From Salaquimonas sp. (GTDB lineage: Bacteria > Pseudomonadota > Alphaproteobacteria > Rhizobiales > Rhizobiaceae), in contig JANQQM010000013.1 in NCBI GenBank assembly GCA_028289365.1, positions 1 through 56,739 of the forward strand: DNA of 56,739 nucleotides, written 5' to 3'. A model generated the notes under the pieces. The model was not told the origin of the DNA. It made no database searches and was given only the letters and a program-made list of their open reading frames with translations. A program made the translations under genes and the position numbers. This document shows positions 1 to 9,340 of this stretch, in pieces; position 1 is the first letter of the stretch, and each line of letters begins with the position of its first letter.

Positions 1-866
1 TTGGCGGCAAGGTCGTCAATAATCTGGAACCAAAGGACCGCGACGTCGCCATGGTGTTCCAGAGTTACGCGCTCTATCCCAACATGAATGTTTACGAAAA
101 TATCCGGTTTCCATTGAAGGTGCGCGGTATCGATCCGTCCACCCATGACGAGAAGGTCAAGCGTGCTTCGGCCATGGTCGAGCTGGATGAGTTCATGCAT
201 CGCCGACCGGCGGAATTATCGGGCGGTCAACGCCAGCGGGTTGCCTTGGCGCGTGCCATCGTGCGGGAACCAAATGTTTTCCTAATGGACGAGCCGCTGT
301 CCAACCTGGACGCGAAACTGCGGGTTTCGACCAGGGCGCAGATCAAGAACCTCAGCCATGAGCTGTCGGTGACGACCATCTACGTAACCCATGACCAGAT
401 CGAAGCCATGACGCTGGCCGACCGGGTCGTCGTAATGGATAAGGGTATAGTCCAGCAGGTCGGCACGCCAACGGAAATCTATGATCGCCCGGCAAATGCG
501 TTTGTCGCCAGCTTTATCGGCAATCCGGCGATGAACCTGATCCAGGGCGACATCAAGGGTGGGAAATTTACCGCGCCAAACACAGAAATAGCTGGCCTGA
601 AAGCACCGGACGGTCCGGTCGTGCTCGGTTTTCGCGCCGAAGATGCCGAAGTCGGTGCCAAGGACGGCCAGATCAGCGCTCCGATCTACACGCTGGAATT
701 GCTCGGCGACGCGACCATGGTCTCGGTCCGGATCGGTGGTGTGCTGGTCAGCGGCAAGGCTGACAAAACGTTCCGCGCGGAAATCGATGACATGATCTCG
801 ATCCATGTTCCACCCGAGCACTGCCATATATTCGAGGCTGGAACCGGGGCACGCGTCGGAGACTAG
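1..866 (+). CDS. Sugar-type ABC transporter ATP-binding protein (MalK/UgpC family), 5' end cut off
   Basis: ATPase subunit of an importer, powering uptake through the two permeases encoded downstream. The reading frame is open from base 3, and the Walker A region lies upstream of the window. Visible parts are the Q-loop (MVFQSYALYPNM, from base 51), the signature LSGGQRQRVALARA (from base 216), Walker B with FLMDEP, a D-loop SNLDAK, and the H-loop in VTHDQIEAM. The last 100 or so residues form the OB/TOBE-like regulatory domain typical of MalK-type subunits. It precedes the binding protein by 94 bp. The family is certain; the substrate cannot be read from this subunit. Confidence 0.93.
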   Translation, partial: GGKVVNNLEPKDRDVAMVFQSYALYPNMNVYENIRFPLKVRGIDPSTHDEKVKRASAMVELDEFMHRRPAELSGGQRQRVALARAIVREPNVFLMDEPLSNLDAKLRVSTRAQIKNLSHELSVTTIYVTHDQIEAMTLADRVVVMDKGIVQQVGTPTEIYDRPANAFVASFIGNPAMNLIQGDIKGGKFTAPNTEIAGLKAPDGPVVLGFRAEDAEVGAKDGQISAPIYTLELLGDATMVSVRIGGVLVSGKADKTFRAEIDDMISIHVPPEHCHIFEAGTGARVGD

Positions 867-915
867 GGCTTCGAACATGAAATTCCTGCCAGAGAAATCT
901 GCCAGGCTAGGGAGA

Positions 916-936
916 ATGCGCTACCGCAAGGCGCAT
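916..936. repeat. Short inverted repeat between the ATPase and binding-protein genes
   Basis: ATGCGC at 916-921 is mirrored by GCGCAT at 931-936 with a 9-nt loop, in the gap before the binding-protein start. It could be an mRNA hairpin or an operator for the LacI protein encoded downstream. There is no T-run, so it is not a clear terminator. Confidence 0.35.
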
Positions 937-960
937 GAAACAGGAAACCGGGAGAAAATG

Positions 961-2187
961 ATGTTCCTAAAAAGAATCATAATAGCAGGGGCCATGACCA
1001 CGCTTACGGCAACTGCAGCATGGGCATGCGAAATCGGCGCACGCGTTTCGATTGTTGGTAATGAATTCCCAGCAATCCAGACTGTTGGGGCCGGTGCACA
1101 GGAATGCTCCGGTGGCGAGGTCACGACAAACCTGACGGCCGACCACCAGAAGATCAATGTCGCAGGCATGCAGGGCAATCCGGCCGAATATACCTCCGCG
1201 ATCATCGCCAACTCTTCGATTGTTGCGCTGATGAATGAAGATGTCATTCGTGCGCTGGATGATCTGGTGGCTAAGCACGGACAGGATCTGAAAAAGAACC
1301 AGCTGATCACCATCGATGGCAAGGTGATGGCTGTTGCGTTCATGGCAAACGCCCAGCACCTGGTCTATCGCAAGGATATCCTGGAAGAGGCAGGCGTCGA
1401 GCCACCCAAGACCTATGAGGAAATGCTGGAAGCAGCCAAGGTTATCCGTGAAAAGGGTCTGGTCCAGAACCCGATCGGTGGCGCCTACAAGGCAGGATGG
1501 AACCTCGCTCAGGAGTTCAACAACATGTTCCTGGGTTTTGGCGGCACGCATTTCAAGGAAGGAACCGCGGAGCCCAATGTAAACAGCGAAGCCGGCGTCA
1601 AGGCGCTCGAAATGATGAAAGCGCTGTCCGAATATATGAATCCGGATTTCCTGACTCACGATTCAAACGCAACAAATGCCGAATACAGGGCTGGCAATGT
1701 CGCCCTGATGAACATGTGGGGCAGCCGCGCTGCGACACTTACCACTGTGGACGGCATCCCGCAGGAGGTGATTGACGGGTTTGCAATCGCTGCTCCAATG
1801 ACAGTTGGTGGCGGTTCCACACCGGCATCTACCCTGTGGTGGGACGGCTGGACCGTGGCCAAGAACGTTAGTGACGCGGAAGCAGAAGCGACCTTCATTG
1901 CGCTTACAAATGGCATTCGTCCCGAAATCCTGTCCGATCCTGAAATCGCAAAACAGGCGGTCTGGCTGATTGAGGGCTACGAGCCTACACCGGCAGCAAC
2001 CGGCGTGTTCGATGCGGCAAATATGGGAACCATCCCTTATCCGATGTTGCCTTACATGGGCCTGATGCATACCGCGCTCGGCAATGAGCTCGCCGACTTT
2101 ATGCAAGGCAAGGAAAGTGCTGAACAGGCACTCGCCGACGTCGAAGCGGCCTATACCGCCGCCGCGAAGGAAAAAGGCTTCCTTTGA
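961..2187 (+). CDS. Extracellular solute-binding protein, family 1 (ABC importer)
   Basis: Periplasmic receptor that captures the substrate for the importer. About 408 residues. The signal peptide runs from MFLKRII to a likely cleavage after AWA, leaving a mature N-terminus that starts with Cys; the preceding residues are a poor lipobox, so a soluble protein is more likely than a lipoprotein. The body shows family-1 features such as YRKDILEEAGVEPPKTYEEM and WWDGWTVAKN. Start: GGGAG at 950-954 favours ATG 961, although ATG 958 is adjacent and possible. A longer open frame back to 805 lacks support. Followed by a strong hairpin before the permeases. Substrate unknown; a polyol, sugar or sulfonated C3 compound would fit the neighbours. 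Confidence 0.9.
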   Translation: MFLKRIIIAGAMTTLTATAAWACEIGARVSIVGNEFPAIQTVGAGAQECSGGEVTTNLTADHQKINVAGMQGNPAEYTSAIIANSSIVALMNEDVIRALDDLVAKHGQDLKKNQLITIDGKVMAVAFMANAQHLVYRKDILEEAGVEPPKTYEEMLEAAKVIREKGLVQNPIGGAYKAGWNLAQEFNNMFLGFGGTHFKEGTAEPNVNSEAGVKALEMMKALSEYMNPDFLTHDSNATNAEYRAGNVALMNMWGSRAATLTTVDGIPQEVIDGFAIAAPMTVGGGSTPASTLWWDGWTVAKNVSDAEAEATFIALTNGIRPEILSDPEIAKQAVWLIEGYEPTPAATGVFDAANMGTIPYPMLPYMGLMHTALGNELADFMQGKESAEQALADVEAAYTAAAKEKGFL

Positions 2188-2197
2188 TAATCAACTC

Positions 2198-2222
2198 GGG
2201 TGAGGGAATCCTTCCCTCACCC
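2198..2222 (+). terminator. Intercistronic hairpin between binding protein and permease genes
   Basis: An 11-bp perfect stem (2198-2208 with 2212-2222) with a 3-nt loop, followed by only TTTG. Such hairpins after binding-protein genes commonly stabilise or attenuate the mRNA so that the receptor is made in excess over the membrane subunits. That role is inferred here. Confidence 0.6.
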
Positions 2223-2245
2223 TTTGAACAGACACGGCCAATCCG

Positions 2246-3271
2246 ATGAAACATCGCACATTCTTCTGGTTTTTCCTGCCGACAGGTCTGGCAATGCTGT
2301 TATTCATTGCAGCACCGATCGTGTCGGTTGTTATCCAGTCATTGTTCACGCCACATGAGGCTGTGCTCATGACCGTGGAAAATTGCGGCCCCTTCGGATG
2401 CAAGGAAGAAACGACCATCGACCAGGACGCGACGCGGGAACTGCGTGAAGCAAAGCCGCTCGGGCGTTTCGTCTGGTTCGATATATATACCGATCGTGGT
2501 CATCTGGCTTTTGGAGAAGTCGCTGAGGCCTGGAATTCTTCGGATAGCTATGGCGCATTCTTCTCGAAACTGGGTAACCTCCCATTCTACCGGGCCATGG
2601 CATTCACGCTTACCTACACCTTCGTGTGCACGCCGCTTCTGATTATCTTGGGTCTGATGATCGCGCTCGCGGTCAATTCGCTGCATCGTCATCTAAAGGG
2701 TCTGGTGATCTTCTTCTCGCTTTTACCGATGATCGTGTCACCGCTGATCGGTTCACTGGTCCTGTTCTGGATGCTGGATAGCCGGGGCATACTGGGTTCT
2801 GCCATACAATATCTGGCCGATGATCCAAATCTTTCCCTGAAAGCTTCAACCCCGCTTACCTGGATCATGTTGATTGTATACGGGGTATGGAACTCAGCCC
2901 CATTTGCGTTCGTTGTCTTCTATGCCGGACTTCAGACTCTTCCACAGGATCAGATAGAAGCAGCACAGATTGATGGCGCAACACGTTGGGATCGGATTCG
3001 TTATGTCGTCATTCCGCATCTGATGCCACTTGTGACTTTCGTGGCACTAATCCAGCTAATGGACAATTTCCGCGTCTTCGAACCGATTGTCGGGTTCAAT
3101 GCCGAGGCTCATGCAACCTCCCTTAGCTGGTTCATCTTTAGCGATCTCGGTGGGGAGACCCGTCAGCTTTCTGCTGCTTCGGCAACCTCCGTAATGACCA
3201 TCCTTGGCGTGGCCATTCTTCTGTCGCCGGTGCTGATCCGTACCTGGCGCGACTTCAAGGCGAAAAAATAA
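2246..3271 (+). CDS. ABC transporter permease (MalF/UgpA-like)
   Basis: Inner-membrane subunit of the importer, 341 residues. It has an N-terminal membrane segment (about residues 8-32), a periplasmic insertion of about 80 residues containing several charged stretches, and then the five-helix permease core. The EAA loop that contacts the ATPase is seen as EAAQIDGATRWDRIRYVVIP near residues 238-257. The insertion after the first helix is longer than in UgpA and recalls MalF. The stop overlaps the next start by one base (TAATG), so the two permeases are probably translated together. Confidence 0.92.
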   Translation: MKHRTFFWFFLPTGLAMLLFIAAPIVSVVIQSLFTPHEAVLMTVENCGPFGCKEETTIDQDATRELREAKPLGRFVWFDIYTDRGHLAFGEVAEAWNSSDSYGAFFSKLGNLPFYRAMAFTLTYTFVCTPLLIILGLMIALAVNSLHRHLKGLVIFFSLLPMIVSPLIGSLVLFWMLDSRGILGSAIQYLADDPNLSLKASTPLTWIMLIVYGVWNSAPFAFVVFYAGLQTLPQDQIEAAQIDGATRWDRIRYVVIPHLMPLVTFVALIQLMDNFRVFEPIVGFNAEAHATSLSWFIFSDLGGETRQLSAASATSVMTILGVAILLSPVLIRTWRDFKAKK

Positions 3272-4152
3272 TGGCTTCACGCGCACAAAAAACCCCGGCT
3301 TCCGTTTTCCTGTTGTCCAACGGGTTCGTCGTCTTCTGGCTGATTGCTGCAGCTTTTCCGTTCATTTGGACTTTATGGGGTTCATTCAAGGTCGAGCTCG
3401 ATTTCTTCTCGATCGCAGACTGGACCAACGCCCTGACCGGCCGTAACACCGAGGCGACTTATGGCGAACCATTTACCGGCGCTGGCTATTACGGCGCCTG
3501 GGTCCAGGAAAATTTCTGGCGACCGGCCATCAACACCTTCATCGTCTGTTTCTTCGTCGTGTGTACGTCGCTGACCATCGGAACCCTTGGTGGTTATGCC
3601 TTGTCGCGGTCGGGATATCGCTACACGTTCTGGCTCTTGATCATCGCCCTGATTTTCCGCGCCATGCCGCCGATCACCCTGGTGGCAGGCTACCTGTTGC
3701 CATTCTTCGAGTGGAATCTCTGGGGCATTCTGCCCACCACAATCATCGTCCTTGTCGCGATCAACCAGCCATTCACGCTCTGGATGTTGCATTCGTTCTT
3801 CCAGAGCATTCCTAAGGAGCTTGACGAAAGTGCCAAAGTCGATGGGTGTACCCAGTTCCAGGCATTCCGGCATGTCATCATCCCGGTAATGTGGCCTGGC
3901 GTCATCACCACGGGCCTGTTCAGTTTTCTCCTCGCCTATAACGACTTTGCGGTGACAACCATGCTGCTGTCCGAACACAACCGGACAATGGTTCCCGAGA
4001 TCGCGGCATTCCTCGGAACCACCCAGACCGAGGGCAATGTGATGTTCGCCGTCGCCGCGGTCGTATCTGCAACCGTTCCGCTGTTTATCCTCGTGATGTT
4101 CTTCCAGCGTCAGATTGTCAGCGGCCTGACCGCAGGGGCGGTGAAGGGATGA
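3271..4152 (+). CDS. ABC transporter permease (MalG/UgpE-like)
   Basis: Second membrane subunit of the importer, 293 residues, with the usual six hydrophobic segments. The EAA motif appears as ELDESAKVDGCTQFQAFRHV near residues 187-206. It begins on the last base of the previous gene. A periplasmic loop of about 60 residues between the first two helices is larger than usual for MalG-type proteins, and the partner permease also carries an enlarged loop. The gene is followed after 40 bp by the HisD-like dehydrogenase, which ties transport to catabolism. Confidence 0.92.
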   Translation: MASRAQKTPASVFLLSNGFVVFWLIAAAFPFIWTLWGSFKVELDFFSIADWTNALTGRNTEATYGEPFTGAGYYGAWVQENFWRPAINTFIVCFFVVCTSLTIGTLGGYALSRSGYRYTFWLLIIALIFRAMPPITLVAGYLLPFFEWNLWGILPTTIIVLVAINQPFTLWMLHSFFQSIPKELDESAKVDGCTQFQAFRHVIIPVMWPGVITTGLFSFLLAYNDFAVTTMLLSEHNRTMVPEIAAFLGTTQTEGNVMFAVAAVVSATVPLFILVMFFQRQIVSGLTAGAVKG

Positions 4153-4192
4153 GTAGTTCGTTCAAGCGGGCCGGTAATCGAAAGGTAAGGCA

Positions 4193-5521
4193 ATGGCCGT
4201 CGAGCATTTGAAGCGTTCCAAACCCGCGGCAGAGAAAGCCGAAGAAGACGCCAAGGTTCGCGCTGTGGTCGAACAGACGCTGGATGATATCCGCAAACGC
4301 GGCGACGCGGCAGTACGTGATCTTTCGCTGAAGTTCGACAATTACGCGCCCGAGAGCTTTCGCCTGACGCAGTCCGAGATCGAGGCTGCGATGCAGAACG
4401 TGTCTGCCCGCGACATCGAGGACATCCAGTTCGCCCAGACACAGATCCGGTCCTTTGCCGAAGCCCAGCGCGCTTCCATGACTGATATCGAGGTGGAGAC
4501 CCTGCCTGGTGTAATTCTGGGCCACCGAAACATTCCGGTCCAATCCGTCGGTTGCTATGTGCCGGGCGGCAAATTCCCGATGGTGGCATCAGCCCACATG
4601 TCGGTGCTGACCGCCTCCGTCGCCGGTGTTCCGCGCATTGTTGCAGCTGCACCACCGGTAGATGGCAAACCGCATCCGGCAATTGTCGCAGCCATGCAGA
4701 TGGGCGGCGCCCACGAAATCTATGTCCTAGGTGGCATTCAGGCGGTTGGCGCCATGGCGATCGGAACAGAAACCATTCAGCCTGTCGACATGCTGGTTGG
4801 TCCGGGAAATGCTTTCGTCGCGGAAGCCAAACGGCAACTCTTCGGCCAGGTCGGGATTGATCTCCTGGCTGGTCCGACCGAAACAATGGTCATCGCCGAC
4901 GAGACGGTGGACGCGGAACTCTGTGCCACGGATCTGCTTGGCCAGGCCGAGCACGGCTACAACTCGCCTGCCTGCCTGATCACCAATTCCCGCAAGCTTG
5001 CCGAAGCTACCATGGCGGAGATTGAACGTCTGTTGGGAGTTCTTCCCACCGCGGAAACGGCATCCATAAGCTGGCGTGATTATGGCGATGTGATTCTGTG
5101 CGACACCTATGACGAGATGCTTCAGATCGCCAACGACATGGCCTATGAGCATGTGCAGGTGATGACCGACCGCGATGACTGGTTTCTGGAAAACATGCAT
5201 TCCTATGGCGCCCTGTTCCTGGGACCACGCACCAATGTAGCCAATGGCGACAAGGTGATCGGCACCAACCACACATTGCCGACAAAAAAGGCTGGCCGCT
5301 ACACCGGCGGATTATGGGTCGGCAAATTTCTGAAAACACACTCCTACCAGAAGGTGACAACCGACGATGCAGCGGCAATGGTCGGCGAATACGGGTCGCG
5401 GCTGTGCATGCTGGAAGGATTTGTCGGCCATGCCGAACAGTGCAATATAAGAGTGCGCCGATATGGCGGGCGCAATGTACCCTATGGGGCTGCAGCCGAG
5501 CCCCTCGATGCAGCCGAGTAA
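4193..5521 (+). CDS. Histidinol-dehydrogenase-family alcohol dehydrogenase, HpsN-like (not histidine biosynthesis)
   Basis: Zinc- and NAD-dependent enzyme expected to oxidise a primary alcohol through the aldehyde to the acid. 442 residues. HisD zinc ligands and catalytic pair are kept: Q251, H254, D353, H413 and E319-H320; the nucleotide-site signature is [11 protein letters not shown] (203-213). Regions outside the core differ strongly from the genuine HisD at 23810-25102 in this same window, and several stretches ([33 protein letters not shown]) match my memory of HpsN, the (R)-2,3-dihydroxypropane-1-sulfonate dehydrogenase. No sulfolactate lyase genes lie nearby, so the substrate may be a different polyol. 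It sits directly behind the ABC importer. Confidence 0.88.
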   Translation: MAVEHLKRSKPAAEKAEEDAKVRAVVEQTLDDIRKRGDAAVRDLSLKFDNYAPESFRLTQSEIEAAMQNVSARDIEDIQFAQTQIRSFAEAQRASMTDIEVETLPGVILGHRNIPVQSVGCYVPGGKFPMVASAHMSVLTASVAGVPRIVAAAPPVDGKPHPAIVAAMQMGGAHEIYVLGGIQAVGAMAIGTETIQPVDMLVGPGNAFVAEAKRQLFGQVGIDLLAGPTETMVIADETVDAELCATDLLGQAEHGYNSPACLITNSRKLAEATMAEIERLLGVLPTAETASISWRDYGDVILCDTYDEMLQIANDMAYEHVQVMTDRDDWFLENMHSYGALFLGPRTNVANGDKVIGTNHTLPTKKAGRYTGGLWVGKFLKTHSYQKVTTDDAAAMVGEYGSRLCMLEGFVGHAEQCNIRVRRYGGRNVPYGAAAEPLDAAE

Positions 5522-6569
5522 ACTGTCTGAAATGGATCCCTCCCGGCTAAAAGAATTTTTTCAATCCTACCGGTCAGCGGGTCATACCTTCACAGAAGAT
5601 GCCATGCGTACGGTCATGTCAGAGCTGTTTGCACCGCAGGTCGCCATCCACATGTGTCATCCGTTTGGAGATGTTGAAGGCCCCGATGCCTTTTTCGAGA
5701 ACTGCTACCGGCCGCTCCTGGAAGCCATGCCTGATCTGGAACGCCGCGATATGATCGTCATGGCCGGTCAGACCCCGGAAGGCCAGGATTGGATCGGTAC
5801 CATGGGCAATTATATGGGCACCTTTGTCGCGCCCTTTCTGGATATTCCGCCGACCGGGCATCTGGCGCATATGCGCTTTCACGAGTTCTTCCAGATTGTC
5901 GACGGCCGCATCACCGAAATGCAGGCAATCTGGGATATTCCGGAATTGATGATGCAGGCAAATGCCTGGCCAATGGCGCCACAACTCGGAGCCTTTATCT
6001 GCACGCCGGCACCTATGTCCTGCGATGGTCTGGAAATCACCGGAGATGGCAAACAAGCATTGGAACATGTCACCGCAATGCTGACCGATCTGTGCCGGCA
6101 TCCTGCAGAAGGCGGACCGGAACTCATGCAACTGGAAAAATACTGGCATCCGCGGTTCAACTGGTACGGACCGGTTGGCATTGGCACGGCGCGCGGTATT
6201 GCAGGATTTCGCAACTGGCATCAGATCCCGTTTTTGAGGGCAATGCCGGATCGCAAGCTCGATGCCATGGGTGATCTCATGTCCCATTGGTTCGCCGAAG
6301 GAGACTATGTCTGTGAGACCGGCTGGCCGAATATGCGACTGACGCTGACTGGCGATGGCTGGATGGGCATTGCACCGTCGGGGAAAGAAATCGTATTGCG
6401 GAGCCTCGATTTCTGGCGGATTGAAAATGACCTGATCCGGGAAAACTGGGTGCTGGTCGATTTACTCGACATGTATCGCCAGATCGGTGTCGATGTCTTT
6501 GCGCGCCTGCGCGAATTCAACAAGGCGCGGGTGCCGGGCCGGTCGGCATTCCCAATGGAGGCCGCATGA
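5508..6569 (+). CDS. Duplicated SnoaL/NTF2-like domain protein
   Basis: About 353 residues with two NTF2-like halves (roughly residues 15-165 and 180-325). Each has the pattern of helical N-terminus, aromatic strands such as [19 protein letters not shown], and a W- or F-rich end ([41 protein letters not shown]). Members include ester cyclases, isomerases and dehydratases that work on small polar or polyketide substrates, so the reaction is not predictable. ATG 5508 overlaps the dehydrogenase stop by 14 bases; ATG 5463 and 5532 are alternatives. Its stop overlaps the SDR start (ATGA), so it belongs to the operon. Confidence 0.8.
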   Translation: MQPSKLSEMDPSRLKEFFQSYRSAGHTFTEDAMRTVMSELFAPQVAIHMCHPFGDVEGPDAFFENCYRPLLEAMPDLERRDMIVMAGQTPEGQDWIGTMGNYMGTFVAPFLDIPPTGHLAHMRFHEFFQIVDGRITEMQAIWDIPELMMQANAWPMAPQLGAFICTPAPMSCDGLEITGDGKQALEHVTAMLTDLCRHPAEGGPELMQLEKYWHPRFNWYGPVGIGTARGIAGFRNWHQIPFLRAMPDRKLDAMGDLMSHWFAEGDYVCETGWPNMRLTLTGDGWMGIAPSGKEIVLRSLDFWRIENDLIRENWVLVDLLDMYRQIGVDVFARLREFNKARVPGRSAFPMEAA

Positions 6570-7333
6570 TCGAACTGCCCAAGACGCCATCCTCCCGGCT
6601 TGATGGAAAACGCGCTCTGGTGGTCGGAGCCTCCTCCGGCATCGGGCTTGGTTGTGCCGTAGCCATGGCAGAGGCCGGAGCGCATGTCACGCTGAGTGCC
6701 AGACGGGCCGAGCGGCTGGAAGAGATTTCCAATACCATGTCCGAAAAGGGCTGGAACGCCTCGGTATTGCCGCTCGATGCGGCAGATGTCAAAGCAACCG
6801 AGGCGGCTATTTCCGCTGTAGAACCGTTCGATATCCTGCTCAATGCAGCGGGTCTGGCCCGCCATTCGCCGGCAGTGGAAACGCAAGTCGACGACTATGA
6901 CGCCGTTATGAACATCAATGTTCGCGGTGCCTATTTTCTCGCAAGGGCGGTTGCGGGTAAACTGATCGAAGCAGGGCGCGGCGGATCGATCATTACCATT
7001 TCCTCCCAGATGGGCCTTGTCGGCGGGCAGGATCGAGCGGTCTATTGCGCCTCCAAACACGCCGTTGAAGGATTCACCAAGGCAATGGCGATTGAGTGGG
7101 CCCCGCATCACATTCGCATCAACACGATATGCCCCACTTTCATCAGGACCGAACTGACCAAGGCGACATTTGAAGATCCCGACAAGCGTAGCTGGATCGA
7201 GGAAAAGATCAAGTTGTCCCGGGTTGGCGAGGTCGAGGACATCATGGGTGCCGCTGTTTATCTGGCCTCCGATGCATCCGCTCTGGTGACCGGCACTTCA
7301 CTCGTAATCGACGGGGGTTGGACGGCAGACTGA
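6566..7333 (+). CDS. Short-chain dehydrogenase/reductase (FabG-like SDR)
   Basis: Cytosolic NAD(P)-dependent oxidoreductase of 255 residues. Classical SDR features are present: the cofactor motif VVGASSGIGLG near residues 15-25, NAAG near 93, the catalytic Ser in ITISSQMG, and YCASKHAVEG with the catalytic Tyr and Lys near residues 156-160. The C-terminus ends in the usual TGTSLVIDGGWT. The start overlaps the SnoaL-like stop as ATGA and has GGAGG just upstream; the stop overlaps the LacI start by one base. It probably oxidises or reduces a hydroxy or keto intermediate of the imported substrate. Confidence 0.93.
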   Translation: MIELPKTPSSRLDGKRALVVGASSGIGLGCAVAMAEAGAHVTLSARRAERLEEISNTMSEKGWNASVLPLDAADVKATEAAISAVEPFDILLNAAGLARHSPAVETQVDDYDAVMNINVRGAYFLARAVAGKLIEAGRGGSIITISSQMGLVGGQDRAVYCASKHAVEGFTKAMAIEWAPHHIRINTICPTFIRTELTKATFEDPDKRSWIEEKIKLSRVGEVEDIMGAAVYLASDASALVTGTSLVIDGGWTAD

Positions 7334-8361
7334 TGGCGTTATCAAAGGCGACATCTCTGGAAGTAGCACTACGAGCCGGCGTCAGCCGCTCCGCCGTCAG
7401 CCGTGTCTTCACGCCGGGAGCCTCGGCATCCGAAAAGACCGTTGAGAAGGTACGCAAGGCAGCAGAGGAATTGGGCTATAGACCCAACATTCTCGCCCGG
7501 GCCATGGTTTCAGGTCGAAGCCGGATCATTGGCCTGGTGGTTGCCTATCTGGAAAACCAGTTTTATCCGATCGCGCTCGAACTTCTGTCCAATGCCCTGC
7601 AGGAACGCGGCTATCATATCCTGATCTTCACCGCCCAGAACTCTGAGCAGGGCGTGGAAAAAGTGATGCAGGATCTGATGGATTATCAGGTCGATGGCAT
7701 CATTGCGGCTTCAGTTTCCCTGAGTTCCGACCTGGCGCGCCGTGCGCAGAATTCCGGCATCCCGGTCGTTCTGTTCAACCGCGGGCAGGATGGCACCGAC
7801 TTTACCAATGTGACATCGGACAATTTTCAGGGCGGTCGTAAAGTCGGTGAATTTCTCCTGGCTGGTGGGCATAAGAAAATCGCCCATATCGCCGGCTGGC
7901 AGGGCAGTACGACGGGGCGCGATCGCAAGCTTGGCTTCCTGTCTGTCTTGAAGGAACAAGGTGTCGAACCCGTTGCAGTGGTCGACGGAATGTATAATCG
8001 TGATGTCGCCATGCAATGCACGCGCGACCTGCTGCAGCAAAGCGAAAAACCGGACTCGATATTCGTCGGCAATGATCACATGGCTTTTGGGGTAATCGAG
8101 GCGGTACGCGCCTTCGGCATGCAGCCCGGCAAGGATATATCGATTGTCGGATATGATGATGTACCGCTTGCCGGCTGGGGCACCTTTGACCTGACCACGG
8201 TGCGCCAGCCTGTCAATCGCATGGTCGAGGCCGCGGTCGACAGACTGCTTGCCCGTATTGACCAACCCGAAACGCCTGTCGGTTCGATACTGATCGACGG
8301 GGATCTGATCCTGCGCGGCTCTGCCCGCATACCGGAAAAGTGGACGCATGAAGGGCTTTGA
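7333..8361 (+). CDS. LacI-family transcriptional regulator embedded in the operon
   Basis: DNA-binding regulator of about 342 residues. The N-terminal helix-turn-helix reads EVALRAGVSRSAVSRVF, followed by the hinge helix (NILARAMVSGRSRIIGLV) and a periplasmic-binding-protein-like sensor domain ending in VRQPVNRMVEAAVDRLL and LILRGSARIPEKW. The ATG at 7333 shares a base with the SDR stop; an in-frame TTG at 7318 is less likely. Being inside the operon suggests autoregulation together with the catabolic genes. The effector would be the imported compound or an intermediate. No clear LacI operator was identified within the window. Confidence 0.92.
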   Translation: MALSKATSLEVALRAGVSRSAVSRVFTPGASASEKTVEKVRKAAEELGYRPNILARAMVSGRSRIIGLVVAYLENQFYPIALELLSNALQERGYHILIFTAQNSEQGVEKVMQDLMDYQVDGIIAASVSLSSDLARRAQNSGIPVVLFNRGQDGTDFTNVTSDNFQGGRKVGEFLLAGGHKKIAHIAGWQGSTTGRDRKLGFLSVLKEQGVEPVAVVDGMYNRDVAMQCTRDLLQQSEKPDSIFVGNDHMAFGVIEAVRAFGMQPGKDISIVGYDDVPLAGWGTFDLTTVRQPVNRMVEAAVDRLLARIDQPETPVGSILIDGDLILRGSARIPEKWTHEGL

Positions 8362-9340
8362 TTCCAAATTTATCGATTTCCCCGACTACATTCTCAAGAT
8401 CACCAGGGAGATCTGGGAGGAACGGGGTATCGCGACCCTGCACGACTACTATGCGCCTGATATTGTCGTCCGGACCCCGGCTTCCGTAGTTGTCGGAAAT
8501 GAAGGCGTTATCGCAGCGACCTTGGCAACGCTGGCAGAATTTCCTGACCGCCAATTGCTCGGCGAAGACGTCATCTGGTCCGGTACGCCCGAAACCGGAA
8601 TGCTCTCCTCGCATCGCATAATCTCTACCGCGACCCATGCAGGCGATGGTGTCTATGGCAAGGCTACCGGGACCAAGCTGACCTATCGGATTTTGGCCGA
8701 TTGCCATGCCATCAATAATCAGATCAATGACGAATGGTTGATCCGCGACCAGGGCGCAATTGTCCGGCAGATGGGTTGGAAACCAAAGAACTACGCTCGC
8801 GACCTTATCATCCGGGAAGGTGGGCCAGATTCCTGCGTCAAACCCTGCACGCCAGAAACCGATCGCCAAGGCCCTTACACCGGATCGGGAAACGACAATG
8901 AATGGGGCGCCCGCTTAGCAGAGTTGCTGACCGGAATCATGAATGCTGACATGTCGGTCATTCCCAACGCATATGACCGGGCCGCCCAACTTGAATATCC
9001 CGGACACGTGACCGGACATGGCTGGGAAGCCGCTGACCAGTTCTGGCTGGGCCTGCGCGCATCCTTTCCATCGGCCGAATTCACAATCCATCACCAGATC
9101 GGCCGAGACGACTCCATGATGCCGCCACGCGCCGCGATCCGCTGGAGCCTGACTGGCAAACACGATGGCTGGGGTAGTTTTGGCACGCCGACAAACGCCG
9201 ACGTTCACGTGATGGGCATTACCCATGCAGAGTTCGGTTCACTGGTGGCAGGCAAACCCTCCCTCCGCCGCGAATATACGCTTTTCGATGAAACGGCGAT
9301 CTGGAAACAGATTCTATTGCAAACAGGAGAAGGTTTATGA
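8348..9340 (+). CDS. Second duplicated SnoaL/NTF2-like protein
   Basis: 330 residues with two NTF2-like domains (about 10-145 and 185-325), the same architecture as the protein at 5508-6569 but with little obvious identity. Typical strand ends are visible (VRQMGWKPKNYARDLI; RREYTLFDETAIWKQIL). A region rich in Cys, Pro and Thr near residues 165-185 links the halves. ATG 8348 lies 14 bases inside the end of the LacI gene, and the stop overlaps the bicupin start as ATGA. Likely an enzyme or binding protein for a pathway intermediate; the reaction is unknown. Confidence 0.8.
   Translation: MKGFDSKFIDFPDYILKITREIWEERGIATLHDYYAPDIVVRTPASVVVGNEGVIAATLATLAEFPDRQLLGEDVIWSGTPETGMLSSHRIISTATHAGDGVYGKATGTKLTYRILADCHAINNQINDEWLIRDQGAIVRQMGWKPKNYARDLIIREGGPDSCVKPCTPETDRQGPYTGSGNDNEWGARLAELLTGIMNADMSVIPNAYDRAAQLEYPGHVTGHGWEAADQFWLGLRASFPSAEFTIHHQIGRDDSMMPPRAAIRWSLTGKHDGWGSFGTPTNADVHVMGITHAEFGSLVAGKPSLRREYTLFDETAIWKQILLQTGEGL

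Noticed and set aside
3382-3978. Minus-strand open frame of 198 codons opposite the second permease
   Set aside because: Highly charged sequence without domains, antiparallel to a well-supported permease.
4110-4886. Long minus-strand open frame (258 codons) opposite the HpsN-like gene
   Set aside because: Shadow frame with low-complexity Arg/Pro/Ser sequence and no family features; the plus-strand gene is certain.
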